The notes beneath the pieces are model-generated. The model worked only from the letters and a program-made list of their open reading frames with translations. It did no database searches and was not told where the DNA came from. Positions 10,200-21,400 of a stretch of DNA of 64,000 bases are shown here, piece by piece. Every line of letters begins with the position of its first letter. The first letter of the stretch is position 1. The DNA is from Caenorhabditis remanei (Eukaryota; Nematoda; Chromadorea; Rhabditida; Rhabditidae). The translations under genes and the position numbers were made by a program. The stretch spans positions 12,710,001-12,774,000 of the forward strand of contig NC_071331.1 in the NCBI RefSeq assembly GCF_010183535.1. The letters run 5' to 3'.

Positions 10200-10818
10200 T
10201 GCCCGCGCTAAAGCGCGGGCACCTACGAAACGAGGGGCACCCACGCAGCCGACCGACTATATAAGGCAGCGGCGCGCGCCCTCTCGAGTTCAGTCCAGTT
10301 GTTCAGTAGCGCGGTCGTACAGTCACAGGCTGTCGTCACGTCCCCTCCCCATTCACGGTGTCCCGTATTGGTTCTGATCCAATCTGTGCCCGATCTATAT
10401 TCTATTCACTGACAACACTTCTACTGCCCCTTCTAATAAGGTGGCAAAATCCCCTCTAATAGGGGTAGAAGGTAAGCCTAAATTATGGCCTAAAAAGTGT
10501 GTAAAACCGCTATAATCTTCTCCCTCATGAAGGGTTTTTCGTATGATTTTTCCCCTTAAAACATCGGGTTTTAATCAATTTTCTCCCGCTAATAACGCGA
10601 CATTCCAACCCGGAACAACTCTTCGGCCAAATCATTATGGACCGCTCTTTATACATTGTTCCACTATTTCCTTAATAAATTGGGATTCGTTTACACTTGT
10701 GTACTGTTATCTGCTTGCACCGCTTATCCCCACTTTACCGCTCACAAAACAGACATTCTCTCATAATTCCCCGGAAATGGGTGGGTCCTCCGACGCCCGC
10801 TAGACCCCATTGTCCACA
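10200..10818 (+). repeat. 3' LTR (start approximate)
   Basis: The last 195 bp (10624-10818) are identical to window positions 1-195. The upstream limit cannot be proved because the matching 5' part is outside the window. I place it provisionally at a TG opening a near-perfect GC-rich palindrome (10200-10221), but it could lie further upstream. The segment holds a TATA box and an initiator-like start, as expected for U3/R. It ends in CA at 10818, after which host sequence resumes. Confidence 0.7.
10258..10295 (+). promoter_or_regulatory. LTR core promoter: TATA box and initiator
   Basis: TATATAAG at 10258-10265 is followed about 32-34 nt later by TCAGTC at 10290-10295, the arthropod/nematode-like initiator spacing. 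Transcription of a full-length element RNA would start near 10292 and, in the 5' LTR, at the equivalent position outside the window. Confidence 0.7.
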
Positions 10819-10935
10819 GAAGTTGAAGACGCTGCTCGCAGAAAAAGACACTATTAATAAATGGAGCAAACAAAAACTGTCGAAACAACAGGATCAGATC
10901 AATAGGTTCTCTTCTAATTTAGCCGATTTGTCTCA
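10819..10935 (+). pseudogene. Coding-like host fragment interrupted by the LTR element
   Basis: Directly after the LTR, one frame reads as a Lys/Gln/Asp-rich helical sequence for about 38 codons (KLKTLLAEKDTINKWSKQKL and onward). It then runs into the 101-bp repeat and stops at 11090. It has no start of its own. It looks like the remainder of an older ORF, possibly another repeat's coiled-coil protein, into which the retrotransposon inserted. The 5' half would lie beyond the window's left end. Confidence 0.4.
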
Positions 10936-11260
10936 ATCTGTCTCGTTTTCATTCATTTTCATCATAATTCGCTCTAAATCCTCCTTAAATAGGGTAAAAT
11001 CGATTTCAAACTACGCCCCGCCCCTTTCTACCGTATTTCGAGAGTCCTGTTTTGAACATTTCTCGGTTTCGAATATTGAAATTCTGGCGTGAGGGCTGAT
11101 GTTCTATCCGTTTTTCAAATTTTTTCGTCAACTTCTTGGTTTCACACTCTTCTAAATTACTCAATCTGTCTCATTTTCATTCATTTTCATCATAATTCGC
11201 TCTAAATCCTCCCTAAATAGGGTAAAATCGATTTCGAACTACGCCCCGCCCCTTTCTACC
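10932..11260 (+). repeat. 101-bp direct repeat, two copies 228 bp apart
   Basis: 10932-11032 and 11160-11260 differ at only a few positions (for example TCTCG/TCTCA, CCTTAAA/CCCTAAA). Both contain ACTACGCCCCGCCCCTTTC. The spacer (11033-11159) is unrelated. It is a local duplication or a pair of solo repeats of a small element. Confidence 0.9.
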
Positions 11261-11463
11261 ACAGGACACCGCATGATTGTAAAACAACACAAAGAGAGAG
11301 GTCGATTGGAGCTCCGCCTTTTCTTACCAAGCGACAGGAGGAGGGAAATAGTAGAGTCATTTCTTCCTATTAAGAGACCGTGAATCTATCCCTCTTTCTT
11401 CATTTATTCTGTCGACTCACTCGTTTCAAAATTGATCCATTTCTCCAATTGGAGTCATCGAAA

Positions 11464-13295
11464 ATGAACTCAAAGCCGTTATCATATTTATGTCAAAGAA
11501 GTGTTCTGGAACAATTTGATGAAAATTTCAGGTGCGTTCTTGCATAGGTATTCGAAAACAATATTTTTGAGAAGCTAGTGAGAGTAAAATACTCATGTGG
11601 CCTGTATTTGAAGGATTAAAATATTTTGTCTTGTAGGCGAGACTAAAATTAAAATAGGAATTAAAATTCAAACACCTGATGTCTTTTTTTATTCGACATT
11701 AACTGTTTTCATGCAAATTGATGACATCTAGTTTTGAGCTTCCTGTTCCAGTCTGAACATATTTTCTTTCCGCCTTAATTCAATGAAATTATTCTCAGAA
11801 TCAAGCTCGCTCAACGAGTTCCATCGCTTCAATCCGTTGATCAACTCACTCCTCTATCTCTCGAATACCTCCGTTTAGATGACAACATAACTGTAGTCAA
11901 CGACACCAAGTATACTCTAAAAGTGTTTCGAAAGTATCCAGCCAATTCTCCAATCCCCAGACACCACGTGATAGAAAATAGAGATGGAGGTTCCAATTAT
12001 GGTATTGATGGACTTGGTTTTCGAGATTTGGAAAAACAGAACAATCCAGGAGATATAATTTTGGAAGGAGGTCGGACTGATGATCTACAACATCAAAATA
12101 GTGCGGATGGAAAGAAAGAATTAGAGAGATTATTAGCGTATCATGAAGGAATTCTAGCATCAATTAAATTTACTGTGTCAAGTAGACCGAAGGTTATAGA
12201 GCCATCTATTCCTCTAGAACCGATGGGAGACGGCAATGACTATGAGGACGACGATGATGACGATGACGACGAGGATGAGGAGTTGTCAGAAACAGAACTA
12301 GATAATAATGATCTGCTTTATCTTGATGATTGGGTACGGGAGCCGACTTATTGGCAAGAAATTAATCGAATCGAGGTAGGTCAAAACATTAATTTCCTTT
12401 TGATTACTTGTCATTTCAGGCCGCTCTTCTTCCATTTCATTATAATGGAAGACTCCCATTCGAACCGTTCATTCAGTTTATCATTGAATCTGATTCTGCT
12501 AAATCCATGGAATGTTACAAATACACAAAACTTGATAATGCAATTAGTCTCCTGAGAAAGAAAATGTTTGGAGGACGGAAAATGATAACCGTAAGATGTC
12601 TGGAAATCGGGATGAATTCTGAAATCTTGAGAGTTCCGCCTAATCTGAAATTCAAAGTAAACGAGTTGAGAATAATGGGATCTCTCGGTGTAACACTTGA
12701 AGAATTGGAACCAATTATTGATCCATCTAGTTATCCACTGGAAATTCTGGAAGCAGGAATTGATGAGCATCAGAGCAAAGTGACTGAAACTGTGGCTAAA
12801 AAGTTTGTAATCAACAATAGCAGATTTATATCTCCGGATGTCGTTCGGAATTTGAACCATCCGAATGTTCATTTCAAGCTGGATCGATTGAAAGGGTTAC
12901 AGTTTCCGGGATTGATTTTGAGCTGGATTGCGATGAATAAGTCTGTTGGAACACGGGTTTCATTCAATATTTGTCTAGAAGAAAAAGCCGCAAAAATCGT
13001 AGAAATCATTGGGAAGAGAGCTAGAAACGCGATGATGGCGAACGATAAGAGGTGAGTTGCTTTTAGGAAGTAGCTATTTTTATTCAAAAATTCAGAATAA
13101 CTGGAATAACGAGTATAAAACTCTGCACATTTTGATAGTTAACACTTTTTAGGGTTTAAAGGTTCAAAAACTAATCGACTCTATTTCAGCTGTGTCACGA
13201 TTCCCATGACCGACTCTTCCGAAACGAAAGTTTACTACGAGGACTTGGAAATTGGTCGCATTCTGATAATTGAAGTGGTTCCAGCTAATAATTAA
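11464..13295 (+). CDS. DUF3557-family protein (Caenorhabditis expanded family)
   Basis: Four exons, 11464-11531, 11799-12375, 12420-13051 and 13190-13295, join with closed phases into about 460 residues. The N-terminus (MNSKPLSYLCQRSVLEQFD, then ...PSLQSVDQLTPLSLEYLRL) has the layout of nematode DUF3557 proteins: a short helical F-box-like start, then a ladder describing a leading strand segment. A run of about 20 Asp/Glu residues sits near residue 150. The third exon carries the conserved second half. The function of the family is unknown; members are often grouped with F-box-associated proteins and may be substrate adaptors, which is inference. Introns 2 and 3 are 44 and 138 nt. The gene starts only about 650 bp from the retrotransposon end. 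Confidence 0.8.
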
Positions 13296-13515
13296 TCAAA
13301 CTTTCAAGCGTTTTGTTTTCGTATTCGCATTTTATCTTTGTTCTGAATCTAATCTGTCAATGATTACATATACTTATGATACTTTCATTTATTGCATCCT
13401 GACCATTTGTTGCAACTTTTCCTTCTGTAAATCTGCTCTGCTGGCAATTTTTCTTCACATTTTTTTCTTTTCAAAAATAAAGTTGCGTCATTTCAACTAT
13501 CAGTTTATTTCATTA

Positions 13516-14569
13516 TCATTTCCATAACAGTATAGTCAATAGTAGTTGTAGTTGCATTTGTATGGTAATGATACATTTCATCAAGTCCTGATAGTCGGGC
13601 ATCTGAAGAAAATACGTTGAAAGTTGGATACTCTGTAAAAAATAACCATCTTTGATAGCTTCCAGAGCAATATCCAACTGCTCCGAACACTTTTCTATTT
13701 TTCGCATCTCAAGAAATTTGGATGATTCTTCCATACAAGTAATGAGATGTTCCCGACAATCTCTGTATTCTTGAGGGTATCTCTCGAATGGCAACATTCT
13801 TAACTTGCACACCAAATGATTATAGGCACAGCTGAGTAATGGTTCTGTAAATTGGAAGAATCAGATGCACTCCCACTAAAAAACCTGACTTCTGTATCCA
13901 GGACAAACTTTGTAAAGATGGTTATATTCCTTGTTTGCAGTTTGATTCAATGCGGGATGATAAGAGATTAGTATGTCAACATCTCTTGTTTTCTCTCCAT
14001 AAAAGTATCCTCCAAAGAATTCTACCAATTTACAAGCAGCATCAGTGACGATTGTGGTACACCCAAGTGGAAGGTTAGGTTTGGTTAGTGCGGTCTGGAT
14101 AATAGGAAGATAGTCTTTCAACTAAAAAACTTTTAAGAGAACTCACAGTGAGACATTTACAAAAATGCTCGTCACAATTATCCCTGCCACCAATTAAGTT
14201 GTCATAGCATGCATCATGGACAGAACAACATAAATTAACTTCAGCTGAAAAAATATTGAACATCGTATACTGGCACATCTACAAAACTTACGCATTTTCT
14301 CATCACAAGTATATGCAAAAAGTTTGTGAGAAGCATAAAACTGGGTATCACTAGCTCCGCAAACCCATGAATCCAAATTTACTGAACTGGAACCACTCCA
14401 TGGACTGAAACGGTTTGAAATTATGAAATGAGATGATTTTTGAAACTTACAGATCTAGAAAACTATGTTTATGTTGAGGCGAACGATGGATGTTCGGCGA
14501 GATGACTGGCAATGGAGCAGCAGAAAACGTGACGATGAGACAAGAGAGAATCGAAAAAAATATGCGCAT
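13516..14569 (-). CDS. Secreted phospholipase A2-like protein
   Basis: Exons 14569-14451, 14404-14292, 14244-14147 and 14121-13885 close in phase. The N-terminus is a clear signal peptide (MRIFFSILSCLIVTFSAAP). The third exon holds CCSVHDACYD, the phospholipase A2 active-site helix with the catalytic His-Asp (His about 87), followed by a regular Cys pattern (CDEHFCKC). I do not see the usual glycine-rich Ca-binding loop (YGxxCG) upstream, so calcium use and catalysis are uncertain. The 3' end is unresolved. The best donor after YRSQ gives a short tail ending near 13802. A weaker donor (GTCAGG) leads in frame into a long Cys-containing ORF ending at 13516, whose composition looks coding. Introns are 36-47 nt. 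Confidence 0.7.
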
Positions 14570-14928
14570 TTTTCGATTTCAATTTTACTCCAAATAAGAT
14601 GTAGAAGTGAAATAAAAGAAGTAGTATCAGTAGGATGACTTAGCAGTGTTGGAGAAAAGTTCACGGAATCAAAGCAAATTAGAAAAGCTTTTGTTATTTT
14701 CTAACGATTTTGAATTTGTCTATCGTGTACTCTGAAAAAACTGCTTACAGTTTCAGGTTTTTCACAACATTTTAGAAGTTTTGCAAGGGACTAGAGAAAA
14801 ATTCTCATAAATTTATTTCACGATTACCGGATAAAAGTATATCAAATGAGACGAGGAGATAATACAAAAGTAAAGCGCAAAGCAAAGAAAAAAGAAAAAT
14901 TAGATTCATTGCATACGTCGAAATGAAT

Positions 14929-17900
14929 TTAATATCGACGAGATGAGTTGAGAGAGAACTCGTTGATACGTACTTTCTGCTCGATACCGTAACGGAAGAT
15001 GCATTGGCCACGAGTCTCATAGACGGCTGCCTGAAAGAATAGGTTTTTATCGGTATTAGCTGTTTAAGGGAATAATGTTTTTAGAATTTTTAAAATAGAA
15101 TACTAACCGGTCCATCAAATCGGAATCCTTTGGCAGTGTAATCTGGCATTCCTCGGATGATATCACAAATATTTCCCTCGAGAATTGTTACCAAGCAGTT
15201 GTTTTCTTTCAAGTTGGTTACTGAAATTATCTTTTAAAAATCAAAAAATATCTTTTCCTATTTTTCTTCAACTTTTTCTCTATACCCCCTTCCACCTAAT
15301 TTTCTCCTCATCTTCTTATTCAAAATATCTTTCCGTTTATTAGTGGTGTGTACTAGAGGACGGAGAAGACAGTTGAATAGTCAAGGACTCTTGACAATTC
15401 GTTTCCATTCAATCGGCTGAACGAATTCAATGAGAACTTGTTGAATTTGCATGAAAAAGGAAAGAAGACTCACTTGTCACTAAAATTTTGCCGCTCAGTC
15501 GGTTCTCGATACGGAATTCGCGGGTTACCTGAAAATTAATTGATTGATTTATTGGTATTCTTGGGAATGGAAAGTTCTTGAGACAGTGAACTCATTTCCA
15601 ATGAATTCTCATGAGAAAACTTACAACGTCCTCAATGATGACAAGCTCTGCAACAGTTTCAGCACTCGGTGGAACTCTGACACAACTGTCGACTCCCCAT
15701 GTCAACTCCTCTTCAGAAGTGTTCTCTCCAATATGATTCAACATGACTTCCGTCGTGAATCCAGCATTTGCTTCGACAACTTCACACGGGGTTTTCAGTT
15801 TCAAAGAGACTTCTGCTCCACGGCAAACTCCTTTTTCAATGATAACAGTTGAAGAACTGCGGGTGGCTCGTTCCGTCTTGAACGAGTATTCCTGTTCTCT
15901 TTGAGTTGTGTTCGTAAAGGTTGTCTTGAAGATCACCTTCTCGTCTTGTTTCTGAAATATTGATAGATTTGTGGGTGAGGAGTAACGATGAATAGAGTTA
16001 CCGAGTCAACGACGTTGGTCTTGGCTCCAAGAATTGTGTAGGTGGGCTCCGAGCACTCTTGGAACAATTTTGTCCAGTTGATGTTGTACTGAAAATACAT
16101 AAAATTTGTTTCTGGTATGGAAAATAGTCTTAACTTATTGTTTTAAGTACTTTTCCAGCTAGGATAAGTGCTCTCTTTTTTCTGAAATGCTCCGTTCTCT
16201 GTAAAGCATTCCCTATCCAGATCATACTCCTTCCCTAAACATTCTTCTCCCCACCTATCCAACCTTCAGGTGTGTAACTCGTAAATCAAGAAGGCGGTGA
16301 TGGTGATGTGACTATTGTTGCTATACACACTCATCCCCCTCCCCTACCCAATTCTCTTTGACACCTTCGTGCCGACATCATTTACATTTACACTATCTGA
16401 GCACGAGGTTAACACTATGTTAATGATGAGAGGAGGTGAAAGGGATAGGAGATGAAAAACCAACGGCTTGGCTAAGAAAAACCTTTCAAGTTAGAAAAAA
16501 TCTGGTCTTTCCCCCCTGAACATTCAACTCAATCCTCTCCATGTGCCCAGTGAATCTCATCAATTTATTCAAGAAAGCGGACCTCATTGTATTCAAATAA
16601 ATGAAACCATATGGCGGCTCCCCTGGGTGATTTTTGTCATTCTTTCCCTCTTCTTCATTCCCTTTTTCTCTTTTTCCGCTTCCCGCATGAGCATCTCCTC
16701 TCCCTTCTTTTCAATTCATTACTCTTTGGACAATCTCTTGGATTAAACACACACATGGGACCTCTCTTTGCCCTCTCTCTAACTAGGACCCTCCGTTTAA
16801 ACCTATCAATTTTCATGCTCAATTTCCGAGTGAAGGTGCCAATTTCCCCGCAATTTCCGTAATTGGATCGACGATCAAAACTAGGAAAAGGGAACGGAGG
16901 GTCCCTAATTTAATATAATGCGTGATGCTCAATGTGAAAAATAAAATGCTCACCGACAAATACTTCTTTTTGATTTTTCCTTCGGCTTTCGATTTCGTGA
17001 CGTCGAACATGGTCTTGGCCCAGTTGGTGACAACCTCTTCCAGGTCAATCAAATCTGATTTTTTGGCATCCTGAAAGAAAACTCCAGTATGTTTTTGAAG
17101 TACTCGTTTCAAAATTCTCTAATGTTGAATCAATGTTCAAAGCTGCTACAGAACATAGGTTATTCTATATTTTATTTTGTTAGATAAGTCATCCAATCTA
17201 CTGATACATTTTTTATGAACATTGCAATCTTAATAATCTGAAACAGTAAAAAAAGACGAATTTCTGCCATAGAAAAACTATGGAAAACTAATTGTGTTCG
17301 AAAAAGAACGGTTTCAAAGTAAATTCTGATACTTGAAATTTTAAAAGCCGGCAGCGTGTATGGCCAACATTTTTTCTTTCAACAGTTTTCTTTGTTTTCA
17401 AGTTCGGAGAATTGGAACTTCATATTTTCATGGCCTATCAGTTCAAGGTGAACTGGTTTCGGGACGTCACGAATGGAAATAAACTTTAGTCGGAGTGAAA
17501 TATATTCAACGCTTTCAAACCCCGAAAAATAAGGGAGAACTTAAAAAATTGTCTGAAAACTAATCTTCCAAGAAGCTAGAAAACTATTGTTCCATCGCAA
17601 AAGTTGCTAACTTTTTAAATATTTTGAATCTCGTTTTATCTAGATTCTGCTTTCAAACATTTTTCGATACCTCAACAAAGTTGATATTCAGATTTATTTA
17701 AAAACTTACATTTCCTTTCACGAAACTTTGTGGTTCATTCGCTCTGTTTGATTTCAGCATTTTTTCCTGTTCTGGACTGAAAGCCGGAGCTTTTTGTGGT
17801 GAACAACAACCTGAAGCAAATAGATTTTTGATCTACAAGTGACCAATGACTCATAATTTCAAAACATTCAATAATTTCAAAATATTCAGATGTAAAGTCC

Positions 17901-18464
17901 GTTTCTGTATCTGCGCCTCTCTCCATTTTTCTCTGAATCAATAATATATGGCGCTGAGCGAGAGAATCTCTGATTCTCCATTTTTCCTCCACTATTTTCA
18001 GTACGTAGCACAACAGATGCAAGAGAAGAAGAAGAGTGGTCTCTCTCCCTCATGGCTCCCTCCAACTACCGTAATCCACTTCTCTACATCTCTACGTCTC
18101 CTCTACTTTCTATCTCTCTGGATAGATCTTTCGAAACAAAGAAACATTGGGATACACTGAACTAGTAAGAGAAACATCGAAATATTAAAATTAAAGGAAA
18201 TGTGGGAAAAACGGAAATGAGACGTGTGTGTTGTATGAATGTATTTATCTCACGGAAACCCTGGAGGGTGAATTCAGAATAATTAGACGTAGAAGGAGAA
18301 GGACGACGATGGAAAGAAAAGGTGAAGGCTACAATTAGTGAGGCAAAGTAAAGGTAGGTGAAAGTTTCCTCCGAAAAGAAAATATCGGAGAATTTTTATT
18401 TTGACTTCTGAAGACCAGCTTTGAATTAGAATATTGGTGAAATCAACTCACTCTCAACGCTCAT
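14929..18464 (-). CDS. Aerolysin/ETX-MTX2-like nematode protein
   Basis: Eight exons close in phase: 18464-18452, 17810-17710, 17070-16954, 16088-16002, 15951-15625, 15528-15474, 15220-15108 and 15030-14929. They give about 304 residues. There is no signal peptide (it starts MSVESCCSPQ). The centre (residues about 106-215) alternates Ser/Thr with hydrophobic residues in long strands (FKTTFTNTTQREQEYSFKT, then STVIIEKG) and has the LTWGVDS / VRVPP turn. That style is typical of the pore-forming module of aerolysin and epsilon-toxin/MTX2 families. Animals carry endogenous members of this fold, so it need not be a toxin here. The assignment rests on pattern, not on a search. The 13-nt first exon encodes only four residues. 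An 883-nt intron separates exons 3 and 4. Confidence 0.6.
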
Positions 18465-21400
18465 GGTAAATTAAAATTGTAGAGGAGAGGACTGTGCGGC
18501 TCTTATTTATTCTACTGTTTCAGTGGCTCTTTTATACCAAAGACTTGATCATCTTCCTCATTGCTTACTTTATAGAAAAAACATAATGAGGAAATTGTGA
18601 ATTTTGAGAAAATTGACTTCACCAAGTGGAAAAATGTCAAAAGTTCATACAATTCTTCCACTCCTAACTCACTTCAAAACGTTGTCTTGTTTATAAATGA
18701 GATTACTGTACTCTGATACGAGAGACAACAAAAATGAGAGAAAATAGCGAGGAGAAGGGATTTGGCACGGTACAGTTGCATTCGTTTCGCTTTGACTCAA
18801 ACAATAAAATTTATAAGCAAACGAGAAAGACGCAGACGCAGATTTTTTAGTTTTTGTAATGTTTTATACATTTTTGTTTGAATTTTAGAAAAAAGACAAT
18901 GATTCACACTTTCTAAGCTTCTCTTTTTGCTGCAAGATTTACGTCATTTCGGACTTTTTCAAGATTTCCAAAAAAAATTTCTGTTTCATAATCATTAGAA
19001 ACTGTCTGTTCAATAAGCACAGGCGATTCTAGTTTTGATCTTAACTTGATATAAAACCTACCAAACATTTTCGAAGAAAAAAATCGTTGAATTCGACGCA
19101 ACGAGAGTAGATGACAGCAAACAGGAGGAGTCTCTCTGAATCGAAACTCGCTCGTTTTCTCGTTTCTCTCCACAGACTCCGCCCACTTTGTATGTCTGCC
19201 AGCCAATCGTTGGGTGTTGTGTTGGCTGGGGGCTTCTTCTATTCATCTTCTCTCACTTCTACATTTTTATTTTTGAGAGCTCCATAGGTTTCTCGCGATG
19301 TAGTGGCTATAGATAGTCGTATAATTATGAAATTATCTGGGGAAATCAGAGCTTGGTTAGAACGTCTTCTCATTATTTGCTCCCACGACTCTCGTATTTT
19401 GTTGATATTTTAAAACAGAATGATTTTAGAAAGTTCTACCCCAATTGTTCTCTTCAGTATGAGTCTGTATAAATTTTAGTTTAAGCTTCATTCAGGTTTT
19501 CAACAATTTATTTTTTTGAGTTAGAAATTCCTATTTCAAAAAATATCAATAGTTTTTCGAATGTTCTAGCAATTGTGTTTCTTTATTCCTGGTTCAAATA
19601 TAACTGTTTCATGTGGAGTTTACTAATCGAACTAATCTCAATGTGTATTGGGGTGTTCATAACCACTATCTGAAAAAAGTTCAAAAATTCTTAAACGGTG
19701 ATATCGAAAAGATAAAGGATAATCTTTAAAGTTTATTTTAATTTTTTGAAGTCCGGAATAGTTTTTGAATGTAGAATGGTCCTGAACCTATGCAATCAAT
19801 GAGTCACAGATGGTTCAATATGCATACAACTCTTTTCTGATTCAGAAATTTCATAATTTAAAAACAAATTAAATTGCTTTCAATAACATGATCTTTCGGA
19901 AACTTATATTCATTGAAAATGTTGATTTCTCTTCCTTTTATCGTTGAATTTTTTTTCTGTTTCATGTTTCTCTGAAATTCCGACTGTATTTTAGTTGCAC
20001 AATTTTGCAGTTGATCGCTTGATATTCCAGATTCAAGTAAGCCTGTTTAGAGTTCTTGAAAACAAACTTCCCAACATTTCATTTTTTCCCCTCGTCAACC
20101 CAAAACCGTGAAGTTTATGAGTCAGAACGGCCGTGGAAATGAGAATGAATGGGTAGAGAAGGAAATACACAATGGGTCGGAACACGGGTTCACAGAAATA
20201 TAAAATGGTCGGGTGGAGTGAGAAGAGTATTTTTACATGGTGACATAGAATTTAACAGATTTTTTCAGATTGAACAACGAAGAAATGATGTTGAAAAAAT
20301 TTCACTACTTTGGAGATCTATCTATCAACGCAACTTACAACTTCGCTCACATAAAAATGAGCGTGGCAATTAAAAATAAATTTAAAAAACACGTTGGTTA
20401 AAAATAAATGTGACCCGGTGACAGAAGTTCTTGTACCATCTTTTGAAGCCCAACTACTTAAACGATTGAGAAGTAAAAATAAGACACCAAGAAAAGCGAA
20501 TCGTGAAACTGAAAAATTGATATTCCAACACTCATGTCGTTTTATTTCAACAACACTCATCAATCAAACTAGATGGCACACCTGAATGTTTCATTCATAA
20601 ATATAATAATAATTGAGCAAAGCAAACAAATTCTCTCTCTATTCTCACACACAACGTCGGCTTCTCTCTGTTCCCTTTTACGCAACCAAATACGGCCAAA
20701 AGCATATGTGTCAGAGTGAAATAATACATTCTGTTTCCCCTTTCTACCTGCATTTTATGAATAAATGTGTCCTTTTTCCCCTCAACCTGTCAACCGATCT
20801 GTGCTCAATCGTTTATTTGTGTTGGCTCGTAAATCAACTCTCTCCATGAGAAATTGAGCCAATTAGAAGGTTTTCTGTCAAAAGAGAGGGAAAAGGAAAA
20901 GCTCTCAGGAGGGGAAAGGTGAGGTTGGAGTGATCAACAAATTAGCGACAATTTTGGATTTAGGAAAAAGAGGGGAGAGAAGGAAAGGATACGTCAATTA
21001 GCGGATTATGAGGAATAGTGCATCAAAAGAAGAAGGGGATGAAGAGAGATTTAGGAAGGGATTTTGTGGAAAAATAGAAGGGAAACCAGAGAAAAAGGGA
21101 TGGGATGAAATTATCCGAGTTGTATTGAAAAGGTTTCATGTGATTCAAACGGGATGGTTTGGGATCGTAAGATAAAGGGGAACTTGTTAGAGTTCTTGAA
21201 AAAATAAAAGGTTTTTAGAATTTAGTTTTGTCTTATTCTGGCGGAATGTTTAAAAAAAAGAATGACTGATAGTTTTGAATGAAGAGAATTCATGAGAATA
21301 TAAGAACAGTATTTATTGTGAAAATGTTAGGAGATTTACTAGCTATCATCATATGAAACAAAAAGCCATCTATCTGTCAGATTTGAAACATGAATTCTTT

